From Asterella californica (taxonomy: Eukaryota > Streptophyta > Marchantiopsida > Marchantiales > Aytoniaceae): 64,000 nucleotides of DNA. The position numbers and the translations under genes are program-made. Below are positions 30,989 through 42,220 of this stretch, one piece after another. The notes below the pieces were generated by a model, which worked only from the letters and a program-made list of their open reading frames with translations, made no database searches and was not told the origin of the DNA. The stretch is taken from contig JAYKYS010000012.1 in assembly GCA_036924285.1 (NCBI GenBank), forward strand, positions 9,176,001 through 9,240,000. The letters run 5' to 3'. Positions within the stretch are counted from its first letter, which is position 1. Every line of letters begins with the position of its first letter.

Positions 30989-31347
30989 GATGTCTAGATT
31001 ATAGACAGGTCCCATTTTATTAACTAACCAGCCAAGTACCACATGGTGAAGAAAAAGTTCTAGACGGTTCGGCTGGAAGAGCTTAGGATACGAGCCGAGT
31101 CTCTGTACTACAGTCGGGGGTTGGAATCACAACTAGCGAAAGGCTGCGCAGTGACGAAGAGGTCACTATAGTGAATAGCTTTATTTAGGTACAGCTCGGA
31201 ACTGTAGTGTACCTGAAGACTGAAGTGTTTAGTGTTACTAAACCCACACACTAAACCCAAAATAAAATGAATAAAAAATAAAAATAAAAATAAAGAAACC
31301 CCAAAATACAAGGGTTTCATTAGGCTTGTGCAGTTCTCGCTGCTGCC

Positions 31348-31497
31348 ATGTCAGTACTTGTACTCCAACAAGGATTGTGACGGTGTCACTAAATTAACTC
31401 AAGCGATTCTGGACAGATTTAGCTTCAGATATTTTTCTGGTAAGTTCAATACCACTTCTAACTGTGCAACCAAATCAGTATTTTTCTTGATTTTTCT
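31348..31497 (+). pseudogene. Unknown gene fragment, copy X3 (exon 1 only)
   Basis: ATG at 31348, donor-like GTAAGTTC at 31440. The intron is cut after about 45 bases (TTTTTCTTGATTTTTC) where family G LTR E begins. A plus-strand tRNA-like module lies upstream at 31064-31134, as in the other copies. Confidence 0.45.
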
Positions 31498-32881
31498 TGG
31501 TACGGAGGTTGGCTTCCAGCGCTTCTACCTTCTTCTGGCTTTCTTCTTGCCGCATCAGGGTGCGCAGACCGTATCCAGGTTGTAGTGGCTTCTCCTGAGC
31601 CATCGCTCTCTTCTCCACCAACTCTATAGCTGGTTGGATCTCCGAGTGGAAGAAGGCACTGGACTCCTCCAGTCTTCTTCCTGCGGAAGACAAACTCATT
31701 CCCATGATTCGGTTAGAGGTGTCTTCCTTGTCTTCCAGAGGTAGGGATGCCTCTTCCACCACTATGACCTTCTGTTTTTGCGCACGGGAAGAAGCTACTC
31801 TTCTCATCTTCCGGGGTGGAAGATCCCTCTCCATGGCAGAAGCGGTCCTCTTTACTGCGCTTCCTCTCATCGCAGTAGGAGTATCCATCCAACCTTCATC
31901 TTCTGGAGTCTTCAGAAGACTCCCTGGTGTTGCAGAAGCGGTCTTCTGCACAGCTCGGGTACTCAATGGCTCCTCCTGTGAGTCGGACTCCGATCCAGAG
32001 TGAATGATCGGGAAGGAGGTGGTCTTCCTAGGCACGCTCCTAGGACCCATCTTCCTTGGTGGTGTCGCGTCTTCTGACCCATTGGAGTCATCTTTCCTCA
32101 TCAGAAGCGTCTTCTGATGAGTACCCGGTCTCATCTGCGGCATCAGAGTAGGAGGGGGAGTCATTGCTGCTGCTCGGTCGTCTTCTCTCGAGGTCTCCTC
32201 CTTCGTCTCGTGCTGCCCTGTTGGTCCATATCTCACCAACTGATCTTCCGTGAGATCCCCCTTGGCCACGTACAGATAGCAGAAGAACGGAGTAAGATGT
32301 CCTCCTGCCGGGGTACCTAAGTACACCAGCTCTGCTTGTACATAAGCGTGGAAGAACGTGCCCCAGTTGATGGGTAGCCTCTCTCAAATGGCTTCCAGGA
32401 ATTCCACGTCCTGGTCTCCAAGGTACCTCGTCTTCTGCGCTTTCCTCTTGGGAAAGAGGTGAAGGAACAGCTTCGTCAGAAGACGCTTCTGCGGCTCTCT
32501 GTAAGCTTCGACCTTCCACCCGTTTCTTCCATGCCTGTCCTCCAAGAAGAGACAAGTTGTGCTTCCAAACACATGCCACTTCCCTGAGATAATGGGTAAG
32601 ATTTTCTTCTCCAGTTCGTACTCCTTGTTCTCTGCTTCTGACCTGTGGAAAACCCTACACCATCAATCTATTGTCTAGGAAGATGGTCTTCTCCGAGCTA
32701 CTCCTATCTTCGCAGATACACGGTTGCGGGGCGGTAATGCGGCCCAAACCTCTTCCAGAAGGCCCTGGTCGGTGAGGTTCCAATCCCACAGGAAGAAGTC
32801 GAGACCCAACTCCTTGATGAAGGGTTTGGCCTCGGCCAATTCCGCTGCAGGTAATACCAACCCTCGAGGATGCATCGACAT
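31498..32881 (-). pseudogene. LTR-borne coiled-coil protein, copy E (C-terminally truncated)
   Basis: Starts MSMHPRGLVLPAAELAEAKP (32881). The first segment ends at a stop after RRPSS at 32675. A second frame covers SLLGGQAWKKRVEGRS-type shifted sequence. The correct frame is recovered in MYLGTPAGGHLTPFFCYLYV (32326 leftwards), with SSGSEDATPPRKMGPRSVPR-like linker sequence, SGSESDSQEE, basic RKMRRVASSRAQKQK and the start of the coiled coil (MSLSSAGRRLEESSAFFHSE). It ends EALEANLRT at the junction. Several breaks make it non-functional. Confidence 0.75.
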
Positions 32882-34897
32882 ACTTGAATATCTGTTGCAC
32901 TAAGTCACACACGTACTTACTGTGAGCTGAAGGCTCAATCCTTCCCAGGTTCTCACAGTCTAGCTTCCACTTTCAGAAGACAACTACTCCATCTTCCGGG
33001 ATTCTAACAGTGCTTCCTAAGTAGCTCTCGTCTTCCGAGCTATATCTAAACAATCCTAACTAAGCAAGGCCTCGCATGGATTCCTAAGAAAACAACCCAC
33101 CTTGCATTACATCCTACTTCCTAACAGAAGATACAAGATATGCGAGAAGTAGAGTGTATGAAAAGTTCAGAAGATGGTCGCGGGCTCTTGCGATGACAGT
33201 GGCCTCTGGGAAGACTGCCGAGACAGCTTCTGATTCAATAACGTTCTCGGAAGACTTCCCGAAGCCAGGCCTCCCTTCACTGGTCTCATCTGTCTTCTGC
33301 TTCCAACACGCAATCTAACTTCACAACAGACACAAGACATTCGCACTCTGTTCTTCTGACTTCTCATCTCTCATACACACTCAGAAGAAGCTTGCTGCAT
33401 GTCGGGAAGACATGACCCTTGACCATTCTCTCCAGATTCTGCTAGCAAGACTTCTCACAACTCTATTCTAAGTTCGGGAAGAAGAAAGAATAGGCTACTA
33501 TGGGTCGGACAGAAGAGACCCGTAAAGGACCCTCACGTCTTCTCGCACATTCTGCCAGCCTTTCCAATCTTCTAGTCTCTCCAGGAAGATATGGATTTGA
33601 GAAGCTCGGAAGATCGGGAGGCGCAGGCCTGGATCCCAACTTTCAGCTCTCGAAACAACAAACAACTCACCAAGTCACTCAAGATTCATACCAAGCCTCT
33701 CTTAACACAAAAGCAAATCCAATCCACTCTCGATACAAATTACACACAGTAGTCTTCCGAAGACTTCAGACATTCAGAAGCGTCTTTCGAAGATGTTCAG
33801 GATTCAGAAGCGTCTTCGGAAGATGATCAGATCTTCCGAAGCGTCTTCTGTTCAGAGATTCGAGAGTAGACGAGCGGTAGGATAAGGAAATTGATAGATG
33901 CGAGATCGAATTTGAGAAGGACAGTAAGGAAAGCTTGATTGCACCTCGGGAACAAGCTAGAAGATGACTGTCGAAAATTGAGCAGCGCTTCCGTGCCCAA
34001 TTTCACAGAAGGAAAATGCGGATGGGAAATCAATCGATTGATTTTTCTGCAGACAACCGGGGAAGTGCGGGGATACCAAACAAAAGGTGAGAAGCAGAGG
34101 GGAGGGAAGAGAACATGGGAAGAACCTCAAACAATCTTCTGTCTGCTTCTGTAGTGTCTTCAGTCTTCTGCGTGCTTCCGGCTCCGATCCCAACTCTAAT
34201 GCGACTCCACCAAGCTGTTGCTACCATCAATGTCTTGCCACTCTTCAATCAAACAAGACTCCACCTCCGATTCTTCTCAGTCGTCCTTCAATGTCTGCTT
34301 CCGGGAGTCTTCAGAAGACTCCTTTAGCTCGATATGCTTCCTATCGTCAGCAATTCGTCCTCGCCTTCTTTCTAGCTGTGAATCGATCTGGACTCTACTC
34401 AATTTCACTCTACTTGCCCTCCTCGCTCAATTCGATCACCTCTCAATTTGATCTTCTAAGCACAAACGACCTCGATGCGGGAAGCGGTAGTGTTCTTGCG
34501 CTAATGCATCTTTTTCGCATCTTCTCGCGCAGTTTAAGGGTTCTCGACCTACTCGACTTTCCTGATCTACCTACTACCTCGGTGTTACCTGGTAGGTACA
34601 CCTATTTCTTTCCTGGGTAATACGCGGTTAGGCTTCTACGGTCGCTGTCTTCCGGAAGATACGTGTCTTCTGTCTTCCGCCGTCTTCCGTCTTCAGAAGA
34701 TACAATTGAGAAGACATTTCCCGGAAGACGGCTGTCTTCCGAAGAAGTCAACTTCTTGTTACTAAAAAGATCGTAAGATCATCTTCCTTCTAAGGAAGCC
34801 GTAGTCTTAAGTAACAAAGCTTCTTCAGTTATACAAACAAGTTATTAACCTTAAAAATTTCAAAAATTCGTGAATCCTGTAAATTGTGGGCACCACA
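31498..34897 (-). mobile_element. LTR E (family G), 3' LTR, truncated
   Basis: It starts TGTGGTGCCCACAATTTACA at 34897 on the minus strand, directly after a polypurine tract and pol gene, so it is a 3' LTR. It runs leftwards through the GAAGAC cluster, the hairpin at 33019-33048 and the first 60 percent of the LTR frame, and is cut at about 31498. This places the frame within an LTR that is adjacent to a pol gene. Confidence 0.88.
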
Positions 34898-34998
34898 CCC
34901 ACCCTCACATGTTTGCGTCCCCGCAAACATTAGTGTTTCAACACTTCTGTTTACGTCCAGTACTTCTTGACATGCCACCCATTTACACGAGTGGTCAT

Positions 34999-35933
34999 CT
35001 AATCTCTAGGGATCTCTAACTCGATGAGGACAACATGTGTCATGCCATAAGTTAGGTAGAAGGGTGTCTTCTGGGTCGTGACCTTGGGTGAAATCCTGAA
35101 AGTCCATAACACAGATGACAATTTTGTGTCCCAATCATACGCATGGTCAACTGTTATCTTATTCAGGATATTACAAAGAAGACCATTCGACTTCTCTATA
35201 AGTCCATTAGCTTTCGGGTTGTATGGCGTCTTCTTCCGATGCTTTATCCTGAAGTACTGGGTCAAGAGGGAAATAGTCTCATTTAAAAATGAGTACCCTT
35301 ATCTGATACCAGTTCCAGCGGGCATCCGTATCGGGTGATAATGTTGTGTCAGAGAAACCTGACTACCACTGCGGCGTCGTTTTTCCTTGTGGCTTCGCCC
35401 TCCACCATCTTGGTAGCATAGTCGGTAGCTATCAAAATATACCGTGCTCGCGTTCTTCTAGCCACCGGGACGATAGGCCCAACAAAGTCAATTCCCTACT
35501 TTTCAAAAGGAGCAAGCGGAAGAATGGGAGTAAGAGACCACCTAGTAGTAGCTGTTGGTCTTCCCACCCTCTGGCACGCATCACATTTTCTGATCTCCTG
35601 AAAAGTGTCTCTGTATATGGTCGACCACCAGTAACCGGCATCCAACATCTTTTTCACCGTGACCTTCAGCCCGTAGTGACCCCAGCATCTTCATAGTGAA
35701 GACCCGTGATCACTGGCTTAATCTCTGAAGGCTCCAAGCATCTCATGAGTTTCTCGTCATGTCTCTTCCTAAACAGGATACCTTGGAAGATGACGTAGGG
35801 ACCTACCTTGTGTAAGAAGACACTCCTCTGCTCCGCATCCAATCCCTCGGGGTACTGTTGGTCTTCCAAGAACTTCCTCAAGTCCTTGAAGATCGATTCT
35901 TTTGTGGAAGTCGCAAAGACCGGATCAGAAGAC
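34999..35933 (-). pseudogene. Integrase remnant, element E
   Basis: Recognisable minus-strand pieces are the post-RNase H segment with VFATSTKESIFKDLRKFLED (up to 35935 in a shifted frame), the zinc-region neighbourhood, and MTQYFRIKHRKKTPYNPKAN followed by GLIEKSNGLL (35265-34999), the glutamate part of the D,D(35)E core. The frame changes several times. The C-terminal GPY module seen in element 1 is not preserved in a readable frame; only about 100 bases separate the frame end from the polypurine tract, so it has been deleted. Confidence 0.75.
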
Positions 35934-36827
35934 CTAGTCTTGTCTTCTAGCAGGCGGTACGCCCCCCCTAGATGAAAGTGTCTCTGTGAAAACTGAAAAT
36001 AGCTTCTCGTCAAGGAACTCGTCTTCCACTTCATCTTCTCGTCGCTCCGTCTCCAATCTGGATAGGTAGTCAGCATTAACATGTTGTCTTCTAGGCCTGT
36101 ACTCAACTGTGTAAGTAAATTCCTGGAGTAGAAGAATCCACCTAGCTATCCTACCAGACAAATCTGCTTTCTTCACGAGATGTTTCAAAGAAAAATGATC
36201 CACATAGAAGACAAACGGGTTGGCTAGAAGATAGTGCCTAAACTTTCTACAGGAGTAAATCATACCAAGACACTCTCTTTTGATTGTCGAGTACTTCTTC
36301 TCTGCATCACTGAGTTGTCTTCCCGCATAATAGATGGGATAATCCTTCTTCTTCTCATCTTTCTGACTCAATACCACCCCTATGGCAAAAGCAGAGACAT
36401 CCACGTAAATGTAGAAGACTCTCTCTTAATCCGGTGGCCTTAGGACAGGAGATTCTGAGAGAAGTATTTTCATTTCTTCGAATGCTTCCTGCTGCTCAAA
36501 AGACCAAATGTAAGGTTCGTCCTTCTTCAGCAACTTGGTAAGTCTTCTTGCTACCTCTGCGTACCTGTCAATAAACCTCCTGTAGTATCTTACGTTGCCC
36601 AAGAAGCTTCTCAACTGAGTCAGGTTAGCAGGTGGGTGAAGTTTCATGATGACTTCCATCTTAGCACAGTCGACTTCTATACCTCTTCCAGAAATCCTAT
36701 GTCCTAGCAAAATTCCTTCTAACATACCAAAGAAGCACTTCTCAGGATGAAGAGCCAAGCGATGCTCTCTACACTTCAAAAAACACTTCCTTAGAAATAT
36801 CAAGTGATCTTCTTTCGATCCAAACAC
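35934..36827 (-). pseudogene. RT C-terminal part and RNase H, element E
   Basis: The minus strand reads MFGSKEDHLIFLRKCFLKCR, HPEKCFFGMLEGILLGHRIS and LRSFLGNVRYYRRFIDRYAE, then a stop at 36426 where element 1 has Trp. It continues YVDVSAFAIGVVLSQKDEKK, TIKRECLGMIYSCRKFRHYL and QHVNADYLSRLE (RNase H). The catalytic FLDDF lies just upstream at about 36835-36850 but is separated from this frame by a single-base deletion. GPR and acidic tail sequence follow before integrase. Confidence 0.85.
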
Positions 36828-37051
36828 ACAAAATCATCCAAGAAGATCTCCATGAATGTGCGAAGATACTCCTTGAAGATCGTGATCATCAGTCTCTGGA
36901 ATGTGGCGGGCGCGTTGTATAAACCAAACAGCATTTGATTGTTTGCGTACGTGCCCCAATCAGTAGTGAAAATGATTTTCGACTTGTCTTCTTCTCTGAT
37001 TGAAACTTGGTTGTATCCAGAATACTCATCCAGGAAGCTGTAGAACTCATG

Positions 37052-37933
37052 TCATGCTACCTGGTCTAACACAGAGTCGGTGAAGGGTAAAGGATGATGA
37101 TCCTTTTTCGTGGCCAACTTGAGCTTCCGGAAGTCCTGACACACTCGGATCTTACCTGTCTGTTTCTTTGGCACGATGACAATAGGAGCTACCCACTCAC
37201 TACTAAGTACTGGGAAGATGACTCCCGTCTTCAGATATTGATCGATCTGATCCTTCACCAAAAGCGAATACTTGGGATTGAGCCGATATTGCCTCTGCCT
37301 TGTAGGAACAACGCCTTCCAACAAGTCAATGCAATGCTCTCTCAGTTCTTGAGGTTTGCCCTTCATGTCTTCTATGGTCCAAGCGAAGACATCCTGGAAC
37401 TCTGTCAAAAGTTCTCTAAAGTCTTCCAACTGTTGGCCTTCGATCACCTTGGAAAGCTTCAGCTTCTTCCCAGGAGCAACCTCCATTTCTTGAAGATCAT
37501 CAGGGTTTACCATTCCTTCAATGTGTCTGTACTCACTGGCACCAAAGTATTCCGGTTTGGGAGCTTCTTCCTGCTCAGATTCGTCTTCTGGAAGACCAAC
37601 TGTCGGATCTTCCGAAGAGAAGACGGTACTTTCGTCTTCTGGAAGCTCTTTTTCCGCAATTTCGTAGCACTCAATGTATCCACAGATCACTTCTTCTGCT
37701 ATCTCTGCTACTTCTGTAGTACACAAGTTATTCACCACAAACTCATCATATCGTTCATCAATGTCAGAAGATGCAGCTGAGTCTTCTGACGTGTATCTCT
37801 CAATCGTAGAAGGAGTTTCGCCTTGGTGTCCAATCTTCATCCAAGGAAGTGAGACTTTGGTCTTCTCACCTGGCTTGGGTGTAGGATTGGGAAACCTCAA
37901 ACGATGGTATTTACATTTGCAGCATACAGCCAT
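37052..37933 (-). pseudogene. RT N-terminal part and upstream linker, element E
   Basis: A 293-codon stretch reads RLRFPNPTPKPGEKTKVSLP, an acidic linker with repeated ELPEDE phrases, VFAWTIEDMKGKPQELREH (Trp kept where element 1 has a stop), then RT motifs SEWVAPIVIVPKKQTGKIRV and HHPLPFTDSVLDQVA before TGA. It is the best-preserved part of this pol. The plus-strand 228-codon frame over it is an antisense shadow. Confidence 0.85.
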
Positions 37934-38321
37934 GGTCTTCCTATCAACACCTGATATACAACCTTAGCTATCGGTCGTAAAATGATGTAAGTGAGGTAAA
38001 AAGATACTCCTCCAATTACCGTCAAGACATCTTTCAGTTGTCTCAAAGGTCATCTTCTGGTCTGATCTGCCATTCTGAGGATTCTCGGAGTAGGCTGGAA
38101 CTCAATGAAACCTAGGGCGTGCGCAGTTTCTTCAGTCATGATGTTAACTCCGGAGCCGGAATCAATGGGTACCTTCTTCAGAAGACAGCCATGAATCTCC
38201 ATATCAAGTTCTGGGGCTCCCAAGTCTTCATGCTCTATTCTCAGGATCGGGGTGCTCTGAGGAAGCTTAGCTATCCTCTTCTTTCTCGATCCTCGAAGCA
38301 CGGATTGTAACAGCTTCCTGT

Positions 38322-38326
38322 AACCA
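38322..38326. repeat. Target site duplication of solo LTR D (left copy)
   Basis: AACCA at 38322-38326 and again at 44239-44243, directly outside TGTAGTG...CACCACA. Five bases is the usual Ty3/gypsy duplication length. Confidence 0.88.
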
Positions 38327-39901
38327 TGTAGTGTAACAGTATTACTCCTTTTGCCCATTTAGTATACAAGATATCGTTCCCACAAAGGATTTGCACAAGT
38401 AACGCTGCTCTAAGTTCTAAGATCTGTTCAAACACACAAACACACGGGTTTTGTCTAGAAATCCCGTCTTCTCACAAAAACCACGCTTCTTCCAGACACG
38501 TCACAAGGTGCTCTGGACCTAAACAAACAACTACTAACTAAAATATCATACATCTATTCACAGGGAAGCTCGGGAAGACGCGCTTCCTGCTTCCAGGCCG
38601 CTTCTTCTGATCTTCTCAATACCGTCTTCCCGAAGCGATCCTCAGCTTCTGGGGGTTCCACTCGGCTTCTCATACCTCCAGAAGACTGCTCTGCTTCGCA
38701 GAAGTTGAACTAGCAATGTCTGACACACATTGCTCTCTCTCACATTCCAACGGTTTAGATTAATCACAGGGTGTAGGTCCCCTGTAGCCTTCCCAAGCTT
38801 CTGCCTACGGAAATAGTCTTCTTGCAGCACTACAACGACATTCACCTTCACAGAAGCTCAATAGAAGTCTCGGAAGCTCACTAGAAGAAGGTAAGAAGAT
38901 GGGGAAGAAGGGAAAATCCAAACAACAGAAAACAAGATGAAAAGGAGAAATTAAGATTCCGACAGGCTTCTAGTCCGGATCCTGACTAACAAGCCATCCC
39001 TGCTTGTAATAGTTTGGGGAGGAAGACGACAAACGTGCGTACAGTTGCACCGTCTTCTACTTGAGGATGTCATCTTCTGTGGTGGGAAGAAGGCTTCTTT
39101 CTTCTTCTCTTCGCTGCTCCGGCTACTCTGTCATCTGGGATCTCTTACCCATAAGACCATCCATACGCGGATCCTAAGTGCTCCACTGGAAGAGCCAAGC
39201 TACACTTCCATCACTGCTGACAGTCACCGTCACTCAAGAAGAACACTTCTCATGCACAATTGGGAGCGAATTCAAGGAAATCCACCACCCAGAAGACACG
39301 AGCAAAGCTTCTGCACTCAAATCAGTAATCCATTCCCCGAGAAGAAGGTACATAAGTGTTGGGAAGCTCGCTCCCTCTACTGTCTGCTCCTACTCCTCGA
39401 TACACCAGCCTAACCAACAGGACTGCACGAGAATGCCGTTCTCTGTTCTTAAACTGTACACTACCTCTATCTACATCCTCAAATCATTGTTGGTAACAAG
39501 CATGCAGACCCCTCCTGTGTATTCCCAGACTATTCGTATGTTTCTCCCAACAGGTGTAGTGTGCACTGCAATATGTATCATGTGTCTGTGTGTGCTCTAT
39601 GTCTGCACCGTCAAATCGATGTGTGTGTGCAGAACTCTAATTCCCTACTCTTCGATCCTACTTATGCCGTCTACCACGAGAGCAGAGGAGGCGACCACCA
39701 GAGAGAGATGGGGCGCTGTCAGAAGGCTGCCAACCCACATGCAAACCAGTTCTCACTCTTGGTTTAGCCATCCACTTTGTTGTTTCCTACGCTACCTATG
39801 CTGCCACATGGTGTCCTAACTAAATTTACACTGAAAAACTGCCACCTTTAAGATAGCATGTTCGGTCCTACTAAACTGGGATGTCAACCTTCGATTACTG
39901 T
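38327..39901 (-). other. 3' part of LTR D after the frame
   Basis: About 1.57 kb between the frame stop and the LTR end, conserved in LTRs B, F and I. It contains a CCCCTGTAGCCTTCC stretch, an AAGAAGATGGGGAAGA-rich stretch, and the LTR end region with GGGCAAAAGGAGTAAT. Plus-strand open frames here (for example 39178-39819) are not conserved as proteins. R and U5 boundaries cannot be placed from sequence alone. Confidence 0.55.
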
Positions 39902-42220
39902 CTATGCTGATTGCTCGGTGGCAATCTCTACCTGATCTGCTCCTATCGGAGCTCCTAACGCGGCTTCTGATAAGCTAGCAAGCCCTGCGAACACCTCAGG
40001 TAACACTGAGGTGGTTTCCTCCTCCTCGTTCTTCGCTGGCCCTTCTGTCGCTGCTGCTGCTTCCTCCTCGGCTTCTGCTTCGGCTTCGGAAGACAGGAGT
40101 GTCTTCTAGGAAGCGGAGTCGAGTGGTGCTTCCTCGCTCTTCTGGAGCATAGGTTCGGTACTAGGGACCATGGCGACCTCATAGAGGTCCGAGGAAGTCG
40201 CTTCCTCCACACGGAATACCTGAGAAGACGGCTCGTCTTCCAGTCTTCCAAAAGACATCTTGTCTTCCGGACGTCTTCCGAGGTCTTCTCGGCTTCCAAC
40301 GCTATCACTACCAAGTGCACAGCGAGGTCGAACTCCTCCTTCTCCAAGTCTGGTCCTGTCGATGATGCTGGAGCTTGGGAAGATGCAGTTGCGGGTGTCG
40401 GAAGCGAGGGAAGACCATAGTGTGTCTTCACTCTCTCTATCTGCCGATCCAAATATCTGAACATGCTTTCCCTACATTCCACCAACATTGTCTTGGACTC
40501 GCTGTCCCATCCTCTAGCCAGGGTAAGCAACTTCCTACTTCACGGTGAAGTTGAACTTCTTCCGAAGCGCTTCCACCGATTGTGCTAGCATCTCCTGCGC
40601 ACGAGCTTCCGCTGCTTCCCGCTGCGTCTTCTTGGCTGCAACTCGCGCTTCTGCGGCTTCCTGTTGCGTCGTCCATGTCATCTTATCCTCTGCGAGGGCG
40701 GTGATCTTCTCCCGCACTCGAAGAACCTCCTGATCATGCTGCTGCAAGCGCGCCTGCAGCTCCTGGTAGCTCTTCCGAAGCTGCACCAACTCCTTGGTAG
40801 AAGCGGCTACTTCTTCCTTGAACTTTGCTGCGAGCTTCTCCGTAATATGAAGGTCAACTTCTAGTGCTTCTGCCTTCTTCTGGCCCTCTTCCTGCTGCAT
40901 CAGGAAACGTAGCCCGAATCCAGGTTGCAAGGGCTTCTCCTGAGCCTTCGCCTTCTTCTCCAGCAACTCCATAGCTGGCTGGATCTCTGAGTGGAAGAAG
41001 GCACTGAACTCTTCCAGCCTTCTTCCTGCGGAAGACAAGTTCATCTCCACAATCCGATCGGAGGTGCCTTCCTTCTTCCCTAGAGGTAAGGATGCCTCGT
41101 CTGCTGTTTTCGCCTTCTACTTCTGTACAGGGGGAGAAGCTACTCTTCTCGTCTTCCGAGGTGAAAGATCTCTCCCTATGGTAGAAGCGGTCCTCTTCAC
41201 TGCGCTTCCTCGCTTGGCAGTAGGGGTACCCATCCATCCTTTGTCTTCTGGAGTCTTCGGAAGACTCCCTGGTGTGGCAACAGCGGTCTTCTGCTCTGGT
41301 CGGGTACTCAAGAACTCCTCCGGTGAGTCAGACTCCGATCCCGAATGAATGAGGGAGGTGGGCTTCCTAGGTACACTTCTAGGACCCATCTTCCTCGGAA
41401 GCGTGGCGTCTTCCGATCCACTAGAGTCATCTTCCCGCACCAGAAGCGTCTTCTGATGAGTGCCGGACCTTGTCTGCGGCATCAGGGTGGGTGGGGGAGT
41501 CATTGCTGCGGCTCGGTCATCTTCTCCCGAGCTCTCCTCCTTCTCCTCACGCTTTCCTGTTGCTCTGTACCTTGCCAGCTGATCGTCCATCAGATCCCCC
41601 TTGGCTACGTACAAGTAACAGAAGAATTAAGTGAGATGGCCTCCTGCCGGAGTACCTAAGTACGCCAGCTCTGTCTGTACGTATGCGTGGATGTACGCAC
41701 CCGAGTTGACATTCTTCTCGATACACACTGCTTCCAGGAATGCTACGTCCTGATGTCCAAGATACCTTGTCTTCTGCGCTTTCTCCTTGGGAAAGAGATG
41801 CAAAAACAGCTTCGCCAGAAGTCGCTTCTTTGGCTCTCGGTAAGATTCGATCTTCCATCCGTTTCTTCCCTGCCGTTCTTCCAGAAAGAGACAAGTGGTA
41901 CTCCCAGGTACGTGCTACTGCCCTGAGATTATGGGTGAGATCTTCTTCTCGTACCAATAACCTTGGTGCTCCTCTTCTGACCTGTGGAAGGTAATGCGCC
42001 ACCAATCCTCGGTCCAGGAAGATGGTCTTTCACGAGCTACTCCTGCCTTCGCAGGTACACGGTTGCGTGGAGGTAACGCTGCCCAAACCTCCTTCAGCAG
42101 ACCCTGGTCGGCAAGGTTCCAGTTCCATAGGAAGAAGTCGAGACCCAACTCCTCGATGAAGGGTGAGACCTCGGCCAATTCTGCCGCTGGTAACACCAAG
42201 CCTCGCGGATGCATCGACAT
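39902..42220 (-). pseudogene. LTR-borne coiled-coil protein, copy D (full-length span)
   Basis: From ATG (MSMHPRGLVLPAAELAEVSP) to the terminal TAG after ATEQSA is 2319 bases, exactly 773 codons, so indels in it compensate. Stops: TAG at 41915 (Trp elsewhere in GQWHVP), TAA near 41627, TAG at 41117, TAG at 40535 beside a local frameshift. The coiled coil (41050-40535) has long runs of heptad-like Glu/Lys/Ala/Leu, for example RLQQHDQEVLRVREKITALA. The N-terminal SSWTEDWW is intact. Function unknown. No zinc knuckle, protease, RT or integrase motif is present in it. Ser/Glu-rich SGSESDSPEE could be phosphorylated, and the basic patch could act in nuclear import; both are inference. Confidence 0.8.

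Larger units (their letters stand above)
34898..38326 (-). mobile_element. Family G element E, protease to integrase (internal, minus strand)
   Basis: This is the pro-pol part of the element whose 3' LTR is LTR E. Its gag lies at 44239-46829, on the other side of solo LTR D. Order on the minus strand: protease with intact Asp-Ser-Gly (IDSGSGVNIM, 38050-38358), linker and RT N-terminal part (37933-37052), RT C-terminal part and RNase H (36827-35934), and integrase down to 34999. Lesions: TGA near 37052 (Gly in element 1), a one-base deletion just after the FLDDF catalytic box near 36835, TAA where Trp is expected at 36426, and several frameshifts in integrase. PPT at 34898-34912. Confidence 0.88.

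Noticed and set aside
37094..37780. A 228-codon plus-strand open frame
   Set aside because: Antisense to the RT and linker of element E. No motif of its own.
39178..39819. A 213-codon plus-strand frame in the 3' part of solo LTR D
   Set aside because: Corresponding parts of LTRs B, F and I do not keep the frame, and it is antisense to the LTR's transcription direction.
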